Shown: piece by piece, positions 45,395 to 58,585 of the stretch
How the letters are laid out: each line of letters opens with the position of its first letter
Position numbering within the stretch: the first letter of the stretch is position 1
DNA from: Isoetes taiwanensis
Taxonomy: Eukaryota; Streptophyta; Lycopodiopsida; Isoetales; Isoetaceae
Direction: 5' to 3'
Assembly (NCBI GenBank): GCA_021234155.1
Contig: JAJEKV010000017.1
Coordinates: 2,154,820 to 2,218,819 of the forward strand
DNA: 64,000 nt
Position numbers and translations under genes: made by a program
The notes under the pieces: model-generated
The model's input: only the letters and a program-made list of their open reading frames with translations
Told to the model about the DNA's origin: nothing
Database searches by the model: none

Positions 45395-45694
45395 TAAAAT
45401 ATCTAAATATTGATAAGCATAGAATTCTTTACTAACGATTGTAAAGATATTAATACCTCTAACTGAATTGGGGTCATCCCTAATAGAAAAGGGAACGAAA
45501 ATCCTCTAAAGGAATTGAGGTAAGGAAACGAAAATCCTCTAAAGGGATTGAGGTCATTTCTAACTGAATTGAAATGAGAAATCCGTAACTTCTAAAGGAA
45601 CTGAAGTTATCGAATTAAATATCCTTAGACGAATAAGGATAGACAATTTTTCCTCGAGGTTAACGCGGACGTTTAACCTCGGGAAGGGAAGGAT
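45395..45694. other. region between pol and LTR, with polypurine tract
   Basis: It holds repeated phrases (ggaacgaaaatcctctaaag, at 45490 and 45522) and ends in gggaagggaaggat, a good polypurine tract for plus-strand priming directly before the LTR start TGTTACGG. Confidence 0.6.
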
Positions 45695-47297
45695 TGTTAC
45701 GGCTTAACGCCGGCTTGGGGGAGTGGCTCAGTGCACGAGCAATGGGAATTAATGATTCAATGCTAGCAACTTATGGTTAAGGGTACAATATTTCCGCAAT
45801 ATTACATTTGGGTCTAGAAGGGCAAGTTTATTGAAATAAATTAGTTGTTCTAAAGATTTCTAATTAATTCTAACGTTGACATGGCTGATAACGGGTCGCG
45901 GACCCGTTACAGCAGAAATAGCCCAGACTTATAATAGAGCTTCCGGATTTAGCCAGGAAGAGCCGATTTGGTCATGCAAAGGGGCGAATTCAGGATATTT
46001 CGGGTTGAATCCCTGTTATTAGATTCGATTTACCTTTTTAGATGGATAGATGAGCTCGGAAAAGGCAGGCGGATGACTTCTTGGCGCCTTCACGGCTAGG
46101 GCGGCAGCGGAGAAAGGGGCCGCCCATTTTCTCTGCTCACGGCACTGCGGTGACACCTAATTTCGTTCAAAATCTTGTTCCTGGCTGCTAGAAGGGGTTT
46201 TGGCTTCCTACATAATCCAGATTTTGCTTATATCAGGCTGTTAATTGGTGATTCTTGGATCTTCTTCATGGCGGTCTCTTCAGCCCAAACGATTTTTCCA
46301 CTAACGTGGACTTATTCTGATGCTTCCCCTTTGGTAAGCTTAGTGATTTTCATGAATTTAGCAAAGGCATGGAATAGTTCTGATAGGTTTCCAGCAGCCC
46401 AAGATTCTTGTTTCTTGGTTAGTCCATCTGAACATGTGATTTAGGGATGAGCCGGATCTTGCAGAATAGGTTCTTCTTTGTTTCTTTTATGGATAAGCAC
46501 ACCGAAACGGCGCAGATGCCTATAAGGTAGAATAAAATCGAAGCAGGCTATGAGAGAAGATGATTCAAAGTTTCAGTTTTATTGGCAGTCTAAATATTTC
46601 TTACAAGTCTATTATGCTGGAAACTTTTCCCCTCCTCTTGCTCTTTCTTGCTAGCGGAAAGATCTAGGGATGTTTTCTTGGAAGAAGCAGAGTAAATTCT
46701 TGATCTTAAATTACAGTTTTAAAACAAAATGTCAGGTTATTTGAGATTGCCGAGCTAGGGATCTGATTGTGCCCAGGAAGATGCTTCCATATCAAGACCA
46801 GATATCATGAGCCAGGATTTAGGGAGAGTTCTGGTGGCTGGGCTGTGTCTAGCCAATTACTGTGTCACCGACCGGTGCACCCCAAACAATGCAAAGATCT
46901 CCTTTTAATCACACATTCGGTAATAAAATTGTATATTTGGATCATAGTCCGAAGTATGGGATTCCCCGAAAGCGGAAGCGGAGACCATTTGTGTTACTCT
47001 TCATCTCTTCCATCTTCATTTCTATTTTTGCAAGAGGTTTTTGGAGCATTCAAGATTTGTTTGCAGCTGCGGAAAATGGGCACTTGGCTCCTATAGTACT
47101 CTGTTTAATTGGGAAGATGTTAATACTGTAGTACTGGTTAGACAAAAGAAGAGGTTGAGAGAGGCTCATGTGTACTTTAGCTACAGACATGACTCAGATC
47201 CAGATGGGATCCTTTGTACTTAACTTATATCTGATCCATAGAGGGATCTCTGTATTGTAATTCTTCCTATCTGATTAATACAGAAACTTCGTTCCTT

Positions 47298-47299
<2 letters not shown>
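45695..47299 (+). mobile_element. LTR-like 3' end of the gypsy element
   Basis: It starts TGTTACGGCTTAACGCC after a polypurine tract and reaches attaatacagaaacttcgtt, a typical end-of-LTR or polyadenylation region, before a run of 30 A. No second LTR copy is in the window, so the right limit is inferred. Open frames inside are short and show no domain. Confidence 0.6.

Positions 47300-47328
<29 letters not shown>
47299..47328 (+). repeat. A30 run, possible retrocopied poly(A) tail
   Basis: Thirty consecutive A follow the LTR-like end. Together with the missing 5' part of the element and the fused LINE, this suggests reverse transcription from a polyadenylated RNA. A simple A microsatellite cannot be excluded. 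Confidence 0.55.
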
Positions 47329-47331
<3 letters not shown>

Positions 47332-50153
47332 TTTTCCGGAATTAGAACAACCTACCCTTATAAATCCCATGGTTTCTTCTATCTGATCACAGAGAAATCC
47401 GGTTGAGTGTTAGAAAACAATCCCTGCCCTGCAATAGTAATCATAGAGTTTGTCTTCATTGCTGAGTTCCCATTTGTAGTGTTGCTTGCATGATAACGAT
47501 TTTATGCTAGCAGCTTGAGCCCGGTTGGGTGGTTATCTCTTTCCTAAAGATTGGAGAGTGTTCTTAATTGCTTAGGTTGGCTTGTAGCTTAAGTGTTTGT
47601 AACTTATTTCCGCCGAGATTTCTTTAGTTGTATCAAACCATGGGTTAGAAGAGATGAAAGTCCAACAATAAATGAGGCCGCAAAGTCCCAAAAAAAATAT
47701 CAAGTGGCCATCAAATCCAAAAAATGACGTGGGAATTATACATTTTCGAAATGCAATTCAAAACTACTAGAGGCCGGTGAGAGCTACCCAAATTAGAATT
47801 ATTAAGGAAAACAGGAGCAGAGGGCAGTCTTTTAAGTATCAAAACATGAACCACTAGTAGCAAATGATGCAAGAATAAATGAATATTATCCGAGGTGAGT
47901 GGATTAAGCACAATAAATAGAGAAACGAAGGATGAATAGGTGGGGATGGAGCAGCTGAATCCAACAACACTTCTAAGAATTATAAATCGACTAAGACCTC
48001 GGGGTCCCCCAATAGTGAATCACTAATAGCAGATAGCATAGGAAGGCCATGTTATATTATCAAAACAGGAATATGGGAACAAGGCTAGTTTTGTTCATGG
48101 GAATGCATGCAAAGTCCGAGCTGATTGATGAGCTCAAGAAATGAGCTGACTATGAATAAGAACAACAAAAAGGAACCAAAGCGGGTGGAATCGAGTTAGT
48201 ATAAGGAAACCCACCGGGATGCAACTCACAAAATAAGCCGGGGTCGCATTTAATCGGGGAAAAATGGAAGAGCCGAGCCGCATGTTTGTTCTTCGCCCAT
48301 CCACGCCAAATCCACGAGAAGAAAGAAAGTAAGAGCAAACAATATGCTCGCGCAGCCTCCTACAAGGGAAGAAAAGCAATCGGAAAAGCAAGGGAAAAGA
48401 AGAACGACCCGGAGCCGTGGTGCGCCATCGCCATCTCCCTTTGCATGCTCATCGCCTAGAAAAGCTCAATGGGTTCCTCGCCGGACTAGAAAAAGCCGCA
48501 AAACGATTCCAATCTATGGTAGGACAAAGTTAAACGATGGAGGACTATCAATAATGGAAAACAAGGGAGAACGATCCATTTAGTTAATGAATGATCAAAT
48601 GAGTTAGAGAAGTAGACGAAAACTCCCGGTCGCATGCATCACTATACATGCAAAGGCCAGCGCTATCGAGATCTTACCCCCGCCAATTTAACCCGAGGTC
48701 AATCAGAAATTCCCCGAAACCCAACGCTAGGCTCGGGACCGGATCGCGGGCATGGCCCAGCCGTAATTTTCGGGCGGAAAACGCCTCGCGATCCGCCTGG
48801 AAAGGTGGCCCAAGCCGAATTTTCGGTGAAACGCCTCCAGATCCGCCGAAAGGCAGAGCCCAAGTCGTGGCCTTGTATGTGGTATGCCCCCTCAAAGAGC
48901 CCTTAGATGGGATGAGAAACGTGGAATGGAGGCTCGTCTGCAGCAGATCCGGTTTGGGACCCCAACAATTTAAGCATCCGCCTTTGAAACTCGGGTGCTC
49001 CCGACGAACGAATGAAGGGGAGGCGGATCACTGAAAGAAACCAATCCCTCGCCTCGCAAACCGGGAAAGGAAACAGCTTTGGCATGCTCGATTCTCGATC
49101 GGATGGAAGTACATCAATAATGCATGATATCGCGACGTGTTAACTGATCCGCCATAGAGCAATGCACCTCTAAATTGCAAATCAAATACGTAAAATGCAT
49201 GAACAGAAAAGAATAGCAAGCAGGCCTCAAAAACGAAATACATATCGTGCAAATCCGCCAGAAACACTCTGTATTGTGTTAGATCTCCTTGTGTATAGAA
49301 GGACCTCGCATGCATCATAAGTTGAGAAGAAGCCGCATACCTGTCAAACAGCCAAATCGAGAAGGATGATGAATTAAAAAATTGTTAACCTGTCAAACAG
49401 CCAAATCAAGAAGGAGGATGAATCAAAAATTGTTAACAAGAGCAGGATGATGGAGTTGAAAGATAAAATATGTGAACATAAGGCTAGAAGGAAAAATGAA
49501 GAGTCTGTGATGATGGTAAGGCATGAGATGGTAAGGCAAGAAGAAAGCAATGGTAAGACATGAGATGGTAAGACAGGAGGGAAGCAACGAAAATAGAAGA
49601 AGGAGCTGTTGTGAGAAGACGCCGATAACCGAGCCGAAAGAGGAACGATCCTGATATAGGAGCTCGTCCCTTCCCAGAATGGCGATCCGATGGCTCGGAT
49701 CGATGCTATTATGTATTCAGGATACAAATTGAAATTACATTTCAAAACATCCTGCAAGTAAGTTTGTCCATTGGCAGCAAGTTAGCTTATTACAACTTGC
49801 AACTTTGATCTCCTGTGGAATAACCCTTGCCCAACACGTAAATCACAACTATGCAATCATACAACTTGGCAAAAGTTACTTCAAAGCTTTCTTCATGTAG
49901 ATGCATATGATGAAGAGGCTTTCAAATTATGCTTTGAGAGGTATATTCTTTTGTTCTTCTTTGAAGGACTAAAATACAAGCAAAAAGCGGGATTCTCGTG
50001 AACATAGTAATGGATCTTGATGCCTGCATGAACACAGTATCACAACTTGCTACTCGAGCATAATAAGCTATATACGTATGAATTGGAAATTTGTGAATTC
50101 TAGCTCTCATACAAAAACAAAGCTAATATGCAAATTTATCGTGAAGATGAATG
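47329..50153. other. gene-poor stretch
   Basis: No gene is supported. At 48755-48845, two near copies of gccgNaattttcgg followed by aaacgcctc lie about 60 bp apart in a GC-rich patch (48650-49060). At 49340-49430, gtcaaacagccaaatc-agaagg occurs twice. From 49490 to 49600, gatggtaagNcaNgaNg recurs several times. The 128-residue plus frame at 48648 is open because of GC-rich composition and shows no family motif. Confidence 0.4.
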
Positions 50154-52390
50154 TTTTTTTTTTTTTAAAGAACGACAAACTTTATTGAAACTCCAAGCCA
50201 AAAGCAAACAAATGCAGAGGCGGGAATAAAATCTCAGAGGATAATCATGATCCACTGAGAAGAACCACCAACCTATGCATAAGACAACACACTCAAATAG
50301 GACTCAAATATCAACTGTCGCTTGGAAGGTGAGCAAGCGAAGAGCAATGATAGGCTTTAGCGATTCTAGCTTGTGCATCCTGGAGCACAACTGCAGGACG
50401 AATATCCAAACCCTGAAAGATACATAATCTTCTGCGCTTCCAAATGGACCACAACACATCTTGATGCTAAATGAAATGCTTGGCTCTGCAACTTATTCCA
50501 AGTATCCGGATAAATAGCCAGAAGCACTTGCTGACTTGTCAATGTCACATGAAAAAGAAAAGTGACCAAGACCAAACAGCCGGAAATGATCACACTAAAA
50601 AGAAACAATGCTCAATGGTCTCATCCCTTTGCTTGCACAGTGGGAAGAGTGCTGACACTCGAGGATCAAATCTGTGGACAAGCACATTCACATGAGGGCA
50701 TCTGTGAAGAATCTGCCACCAAAACACAGCCATCTTAGGATGGAGTAGTTTATCCCAAGCCCAAGTCCACATACGTCTCCAACTAGGAGGTGAGAGCTGA
50801 AGGGTCCACTTAGTGGATGGCGAAAGGATATCACCATTGACAAGCAGCCTATACATAGAGTTCACAAGCCTATGCTCGTGAACACTCTGGTGGGAAACCC
50901 ACATGCACCCTTCAATAGCCTCTGAAGCAACCAATGGCAGAGTACTCGCAACCTTTTGCCAAATAGGTCTGTCCCATCGAGCCAATAAGAATTTTGTTTA
51001 AAATATTTGCCATGTCGCTAACTGGCCAGAACCATACCATGCCGCAACTAGCAAGATTCATGCTAACCTCCAGCGTCGTTGAGTTAATGGATGAATTGGG
51101 GCACAAAGTGGAAGATTATTTTCCATAGGTATTCACCAACAAAGGGCACTCACTGACGACATGCAACAAGATCAATACAAAATAAGGTCTGTATTGTCTC
51201 CCAAGACTCCAGCAAGCCTTTCAAAAAAGGGGAGGCATTAGAAAAAGGGAATAGCTGATAAAACAGACCCTAAGGAAGAAGAGTTTTTAACGAAGCTTTC
51301 CCAAAAGGAACACAATGTGCAAGTGGCGCTTCACCAACCTGCACTCTAGCCGAGTCAACCATATCCTTAAGGATCCTCCAAATGAACTTAGAAATTAGAA
51401 TCTTACTCTGCAAATGGAAGTCTGTCATACCCAAACTACCTGCAAATTTTGGCCTAGTGCATTTGGACCATGCAATCTTGACCACAAAGATGCTCCTCGG
51501 TCCCACCCCAAATAAAATTACGGACAATGTTAACAATCACCGAAATTTTGGTGAGAAGCCGAAGGGCGGATGCCATATAGATGTGGGCATTTCTTAAAAC
51601 ATGCTTACGCCTGACATGATTGTGGCTATTATAATGCAATAGCTGCTTCTGCCCTTCTGGCTTCTCAGTCAAAATTTCAGGTGATTGTTAACATTGTGGC
51701 GCTAAGCTCTCTCTACCATCGGAGGTAGAAATATGAATGGCCACATGAATATCAGGAAGTTTAGTAGCCTTCTCATGAGGAAGCACCTTCCAAGGAAAAT
51801 CAACAACATAAAGAGGCACAACCCCATCAAGCGTTCATAATGCAGAACACTTTGGCCAACCAACAAGAACTCCAGATGCTAAAGAGAAAGTGTCAAGAAG
51901 AAGCTTTGCATTGTGAAGATTGTCCGCATCAGCAACAAGAAAGAGAAACGTGGCATCAGCATACTGATTACAAATTTCTTGTGAACCATCCTCCATACTC
52001 AACCCTTGCACTATCCCATCCTGCACGGCCTTAGCAAATAGCTGGGAGAGGACCTCAGCTACTATTGTGAACAAAAATGGAGCTAATGGGCATCCTTGAC
52101 GAACACCCTGCACAACCAAAAAAACAGTGGAGGATTCCCCCTGAAACAACACAAAAGACCGTGCCGAGATATGGAGCTTCATAACATCATTGGTGAACTG
52201 CAGACCAAAGCCCAATGTTAAGAGGCCTTTTTTCAAAAATTCCCAATCCACACTGTCATATGCCTTGGCAGAGAAGCAGCTGAATGTAAGTCATTGATGG
52301 TGATGTCTGATTCTAGTTGTGCACGCTGCTCAGCTGACACAATGGGGTGGACCTTCGACAAGACTGCAGATTGCATATCCTCCTGAAAGG
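50154..52390 (-). mobile_element. L1-type LINE, 5'-truncated and internally deleted
   Basis: The minus strand ends in A13 (T13 at 50154-50166), the tail of a plant L1. Reading from 52390 downward: VLSKVHPIVSAEQRAQLESD, the linker before the reverse transcriptase; then an abrupt jump at about 52275 to AKAYDSVDWEFL, so some 150-200 residues of fingers and palm are missing. Next are GVRQGCPLAPFLF and QYADATFLF, where the usual YADD is YADA, so a catalytic Asp is lost. The end is a zf-RVT domain (WWQILHRCPHVNVLVHRF, PLCKQRDETIEHCFF). Stops and shifts occur between 51835 and 50985. It is a dead copy in opposite orientation to the other LINEs. Confidence 0.85.
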
Positions 52391-53300
52391 GCCAATGTAG
52401 GACATATATTGTTACTTCAACAAGAACTACCTCAATTACGTTAATAACAGTGTGTGGCCTTCACTTTATATATCTGTGGTTGGAGACATATCAGAGATGA
52501 GATGAATGAGTGTGATAACTAACCAAACTAGGAAGAGTTATTGCTAGATCTATTTTAGCGTGGAAGATATGACTTCCTCTAGCATACCCAAGGCTCTGAA
52601 TCAAGGGTGTGATTCAGGAGGCAAAGGCCGCTCCAGTTTTTGGCCCAGGCATTGATAAAGTGTTAAATATAGATTAGCAACCACATAGAAGCTCTTTGGA
52701 ACTGCCTTCTCACGTTAGCCAGACAACATTTTAAGAGTCAACATGGTTTTGAGCTTATTACATTTTCAAGTAAAACTGTTTGATTGGAGGTCTTTTCCAT
52801 CCCATGTCACGACATATAGTGTCACTTCAAATGAAAAATTACCTCAACTACGCCGATATCGAGGGTATAACCTTCACTTTCTTTATCCGTGGTTGGAGAT
52901 TTGCTTCTTAGAATCAGAAATAAGATAAATGGAAGGGTGTGGTAACCAGCCAAACCAAAGGAGTTATTGCTAGACACGATGAGAGAGAGATTAAACATTC
53001 GATTTCGTCCTTAACATTTGATGTTTTAAATAGAGATTTCCCCTAGCATACCCATAACATAATCAGGTCGGAATCAGGGGTTCAAATATGGATCTTTCTT
53101 ATGAGAATGTTGTTAAACATGTTCGAGAATATGTCGGGCTTGAACAATTCAGAGCCCAAGTCGGATCCATTTTTGGCCCAATAAATAATGGTAGCCACCA
53201 CAATAAATAGAAGACTCTTTGGATGGCTACAATAAATAGAAGACTCTTTGGAAGAGATGTTAGCTAGAAGACTCTTTAGAACTGATGCTAGCTAGTTAGC
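52391..53300. repeat. diverged tandem duplication of about 400 bp
   Basis: The block starting gacatatattgttacttcaa (52396) with ctcaattacg, ccttcacttt, gtggttggaga, gttattgctaga and ctagcatacccaa is repeated from 52808 (gacatatagtgtcacttcaa, ctcaactacg, gtggttggaga, gttattgctagac, ctagcataccca). At 53196-53262 a 33-bp unit (acaataaatagaagactctt) is itself duplicated. Confidence 0.65.
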
Positions 53301-55470
53301 TAGACTCAGCGCTCAAAATTACCTTGTAGACATTCGTTATGTAACAAACACCAAGACTTCAAAGAACCTGAATACTTGTCAAGATATTGTACTTAGCATC
53401 AAAACATAATGCAAAATATTTATCTCATTTAACAGCAAACTATGTGCCACATAATCTTTCTCTCGAAAGTTTACTAAAGCTACAGCTTATATGTCTAGAA
53501 AAAAACAATACCTTTTAAGGCTGCCATCCTCTACCTCTAGATTAAACGATAACAACATGTTATCATCTAGAGCGCCTCAAGATCGCCTACGCATGGAGAT
53601 TCTAGAGAAAATGAAAACACGATTAGTTGCATGAACTAAAAAGGCTCGATCATCATTTGAAAACAAAAACTATCAATTTGGCAATGACAATTTGCAAATA
53701 AGGGAAATGACTACAATTTCAACAAGCAAAAACTCCTGAATGGAGCTCAATTGCACGTCGGATACTCGTTTTACAAAAAAAGCAAATGGCAAAGAACTAT
53801 GGAAGGCGACTGCACAATTTTCAAAACCAGGCAACAATATCGGCTTGGAATTGTTGGGCCTTTTGAGAGGATTGGCGACCTCCCCATTCATTTTGAACGG
53901 CGAAGTTGCGAGCCGCGTCCATCGAAAGCAAGGCACAATCAACGCCTTCTTTTTAGGGCGGTAGCGCCGCGAGGGCACCATGCCGGACTTGAAAAGGATG
54001 AAGAACCCTAAACTGGACGTAAGAAGGGCTCTAAATGCAACAAGGGTTTTTGGGTTTGCCCCCTACCCTAGGGGGCAAACCCTCGCTTACGTGGGTATGT
54101 GGGCATATCTAGGTATATCTTAGGCATATGCCTAGCATATCTTGGTGATCGCTAAAAACCGGCCGGTGCCCGTAAGTGTTAGGGTCGCCCGGCGTTGTCG
54201 GGTGGATGTCGCGGTAAACCGGCTAACCTAGCCGAGCTTGGAGTTTCTTTGTGGTTGTTCTATTCCATAGCTCGTATTTTACGCATTTGGCGACCTCTCG
54301 CTTTGAGTGCTTTGGGCATATAGCCTTTGCTTCGGTTTTCAAAGGCAAGCACGATGCTTTTGCCCGTGCTTTGAGAACTGAGGTCGTGCAAATTCATAAA
54401 TTGGGAACACGGAGCCTGTAACCCTGGGCAATAACTCGATAGAAGGCAATTCACGTACCGATGTTGCGAAGAATTCAAGTCGACAAGAATTTGTAAAATT
54501 ACCCTTACGATTTGAGCGTTGCTATGTATCAACGCCTTCTTTGCCGAGGCTAGGCCAAGAATAAAAAAGACGACCCAGGTAAACCAGTGCACGCTTCCAT
54601 CGTTAAATTGAATTGACTGTAATTCTAGAGAGCACAAAACTGTATAAATCCCTTTGAACTCTAAATCTAAAGAGCACAAAGCTGCACCAAGGATAAATTT
54701 GCGGGTTTCAGGGGTTGCTTAGTTAAATTTGTAGACGTAATAGGCAGTGTGTGTTTAGGCTACAGAGAGGATGAACATTTCCTTAGCACAAGCAAGGCTA
54801 TAGCGACTGTGTTTGTTTGGAAAAGCAAGATAAAACAAGGGCACAGCTCCAGGGCTTTCGGCCTTGACTGCTGCGAATTCCATCAGATTGCTTCCAGATT
54901 AAGTTTTTGTTCCGACCCAGTTGGGTTGTTGCGCAAACTCTTTTGGGTAGTCAGCACTTTTGCTCGAAATCAATGCTTCTGAATTTTTCACGACAACCCC
55001 TTTCCGGCTCAAAGCACAAGCAGAGCTATGGCGGCTGTGTTTGTTTGGCCCAAGTTTCTGTCTTCTGCCGGAGATAGGAACTATGAATTGGGGTTATAGA
55101 GGGAAAGAGAGTATCAGGTTATCCTTAGAATTTTTCATAGATTAAGCAAGGTAAATGGGCGAATTTCAGGCGATGGGCAACAGTGTCATGCAGAAAAAAT
55201 GCAACTGAAGACATAAATTTTTGTTGAAAGGTTGCACTTATCAGGCAACAGAGGCACAGGGACTGTGTGCAGGTGAAAAAGGAAGCAAGGGCAAATTTTA
55301 GCTTTCAAGAGGCGTAAAGCTGTTGATAGGAAGGCTTGAATCCAAGCAATCAAAGATGGCAGAGTAGTAGTGCAGAGTTTCAGCAAATCTTTATGCCATA
55401 GCCCGAGCAGTTGCCCCGTTGATCTGTTCAAATTCCGGATGTCCACATCGACCTTTTTCCCCGCTTTTTT
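53301..55470. other. gene-poor stretch
   Basis: No gene is supported. A short GC-rich patch at 53890-53990 and another at 54160-54240 (cggccggtgcccgtaag) stand out from AT-rich DNA. The minus frame at 53673-53981 and its plus counterpart overlap and neither shows a domain. Confidence 0.35.
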
Positions 55471-55786
55471 AGGATCGGGATCTGTTAGCATCCGCTTTCG
55501 CTTTTAGGCTCCACTATTTGTGAGTTTGCATTGTTCATGTCGCAATGGTCGAGCTTAGCTTGGCTCCTTTTTTGAAATATTTGTCGGCTTCTAAGTAGAA
55601 AATAACAAGACATCAGGCAAAATTTACCTTTGGTGGCTTAATGAGATAAGATGTTCTCTTACATTTGGCAACATAGCCTATGCGCGATAGGATCGGGATC
55701 TGTTAGCATCTTCGCTTATAGGCTCCACTATTTGTGAGTTTGCATTGTTCATGTCCGCAATGGTCGAGCTTAGCTTGGCTCTACAT
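55468..55786. repeat. direct repeat of about 95 bp, 219 bp apart
   Basis: The sequence from ggatcgggatctgttagcat to gagcttagcttggctc occurs at 55472 and 55690. The copies differ by small indels. The intervening DNA has no recognised feature. Confidence 0.85.
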
Positions 55787-56183
55787 TCTCTATGCGTGCA
55801 TAGGCTCTTGGCTTTATAACCTTCTTAGAATCGCCCTTTGCTCGTGCATTCTCTATGCTTCCATGTGCTTCTCGCTCGCATTATTTATTCATGCTTTTAT
55901 TTTTCGACATGAGTTGCCTTGATAGCTTGATCCCAGCCTTACAATCTTACAATCTTGATTTGCACATTCAAGTTGAGTTCTTTGAATACATTTGATATAC
56001 ATCGGGTTTTACGCCCGGATGCAACAAGACAAGTAAGTAGCCATGCGATTCATTTTATATTTTACTTCATATTCTACTTAATTTTTCATGTTATCTTTGT
56101 CATGTTGATCGCATTCCAACATCTTGATAGCATTTCCAATAGGTTCACACCTCACGGCATAGCTGTAGTTAGCTTAAAAAGGC

Positions 56184-56829
56184 GTGCGGACCTATTTAGA
56201 AGATACAAGATTCTACTTGCAAACTTGCTTTGAATATGCTTCGAGAAGAGTTGTATTTTGTAGAGTCCTAGAATGCGATGTTGATTGTGCTAGATGCATC
56301 CGGGGTTATTTTCTGAAGCTCCTAGAAGAATGGATGCTACGTTCACTCACGGAGTTATTAGGTCGCATCCCGGACGACTCAATGGATCCAAGGCAAGTCC
56401 TTTCGATTTCCACGTTAATTATGCATCCATTTACATCAAGAATAAGCCCGCTGATTTATAACATGCATTGGGTGGCCGTTTTTTTGAGTTGATTTAGTGA
56501 CAATGCTAGAGAAAGTTATTAATTACATTGAAGTTTTCGCAGCCTACAAGTCAAGGTAAAAAGGTGGATTTAATGATAAGTACTAGGGATCATGATTTGC
56601 ATGGGATGAATTAATTGATGTGGTCATAATGTAATGTGATATTGATATATACAGCAGCAAGTTCTTACGTTTATTGCAAAATAGATTGCTCTGATAGCTC
56701 AAGTACTGCATCAAATTGAAACTTTATTTTTGAACAATGCAGGTATTGATGAACGACGAATTCTGGGCTACACAGCAAGAGCAGGAAAATCCCGATCAAC
56801 CCAGGTCGGATATAACAAGCAGTCACGAG
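56184..56829 (+). other. possible exons of an unidentified gene
   Basis: The frame at 56184-56400 reads EYASRRVVFCRVLECDVDCA, then YFLKLLEEWMLRSLTELLGR and IPDDSMDPR. After a possible GC-AG intron (donor ggcaagt at 56391, acceptor aatgcag at 56743), it could continue as VLMNDEFWATQQEQENPDQ to a stop at 56829. The amino-acid make-up is protein-like, but I do not recognise a family. The stop lies about 50 bp before the start of the duplicated segment. Confidence 0.25.
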
Positions 56830-58523
56830 TATAACGGATCTATGTAGCATGCTGCAGCGGCGAAGATGTAAAAATGGCTATTTCCCTTGCTATTTTTGGT
56901 CTTTAATTCCTGCGGGTATATACTGTAGTAGACCTCTCCTATGTTCTCTTGTCTTATGGCAGGTTTAGCTTTTACTGTAACTTGTCAATTGAGTCATGTT
57001 CACAATTGTGGCTGGTATATCTCCATCGAACTGAGTTCTAGACATGTCTAATATCTGATTTTCATCCGTCCTTATGCCTATATTACCTGGTTTCTTTCCT
57101 TTGTTCTTGTTTCCTACCAGACATAAGTACCTTTGTGGGCTGAAAGCATCTGCACCAGCATTTGGTCCACCTCCAGTATTTTCTATGCTCGTGATTTCTT
57201 TCTCCGATATTTCTATTGTGGACAGTAAACCTTGATCTATAGACCAGTGCCATAAAGGTCTGTGTGGCCTTTGTTGCTGTCACTATCCATGCTGAAATGT
57301 TCCTGTAAGCTGTTTATTTTTCAATGTTGTTTATCCACCTTGCCTTTGCTGATGTTGTTCAAAGTTCTGCCCTTCTTTGCAGCTAGTAAAAGGCTTGTTC
57401 AGAGTTGTTTTCTCTTTGCATGTATATTTTTCCCTTTTTCCTTGTATAAGTGTTTTACTTGCATTTTCTGCTTTTTTGCTTTTTATATTTTCTGTATGTT
57501 ATCCATCCGTACTAACTTTGCTGATTTTCCTTGTTTGAAATTCTGCCTTTCTTTGCATCTTGTTGCCAGGTTAGGTTTTCGTGTGCCTCTTTAATGTTTG
57601 TTTAAGTCCCATTTTGCTGTACTACAGAGCTTTTGTTGACTTCCTCCCCTGCGCTTTGTTTAACTTGTGCATTTGATCTCTTACTTTTTCCTTTTCAACA
57701 TGTATGCTTGTTGTGTATTCCATTTGCTGATGTAGCTGACCGCTACTGGTAAGTGTTTCTCCATTTTAGTTCTTTTCTTTTTCATGGCTTTGCTGCTCTG
57801 CTTTGAGACAGTCTGGCTTCTTTGTTGTATGCCCAGTCTTTGTCTTTGTAGTGTCTAAAATGCTTCTTTATTGCCACTTCGTTATCATTAGCAGCTACCT
57901 TGTGCATACACACAAGACTGCTATGTATAAATACAAGCAGTAAGGAATTTCATTTCTACCCTAGTGAATTGAACACTACTTTAAGCTTGCTAGTAGAGAT
58001 ATTCTAAGAGATTTATTCTGAAAAAGTATGATGTTATCATTCTTAAAGTTTCATGCTTTGATCTGTATTTTAGCTTTGACATGGATAACAACTGGGTGGT
58101 GGCTATGACACCTGCAGTTCCCAGGTCTAGTTACTATTATTATACTAACTTAAGCTCCCCGGATGGTCTGCGGTACCACGCCTCTACCCTTGAGCAAAAA
58201 TGTAGATACATGCATTGGAAATTAAGGATGTGGTGAGATCCTTCTTGTAATGTATATAAACTTATTGAATTATACCATGCTGCCAACATATAGTGACTTT
58301 GGACTGGATGAAACTACACAACATGTAATGTTAGGATATTTTATGATTCCAAATGCTATTTTATGATTCCAGGTGATGTATTTGTTCCGTGATCAGGATA
58401 TGAATTTAAGTGGCTCTTTCCACGGGGGTTTTTTCATCCCAGTGGTAGAGATACATTGTACAGGGTTTCTGTGGTTTTGTTTTGTGTTTGGAAACTTTCC
58501 GCTATATTGTAAAACCGTCTCAT

Positions 58524-58585
58524 AGGCCAGTTGGTCTCCGTGGACGTTAAAATATACTTCCTTCCTTCCTTCCTTTCTCAAACTC
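58524..58585 (+). mobile_element. LINE 3'-tail remnant, copy 2
   Basis: The hairpin AGGCC-AGTT-GGTCT (58524-58537) and the following cttc repeats are the same as at 36336 in copy 1. Confidence 0.5.

Noticed and set aside
45695-47223. Several open frames of 60-110 residues in the LTR-like region as host genes
   Set aside because: They lie between the polypurine tract and the A-run of the gypsy element and carry no domains.
48640-49035. 128-residue frame in a GC-rich patch
   Set aside because: Overlapping frames on both strands are equally open, which reflects base composition. No family similarity was recognised.
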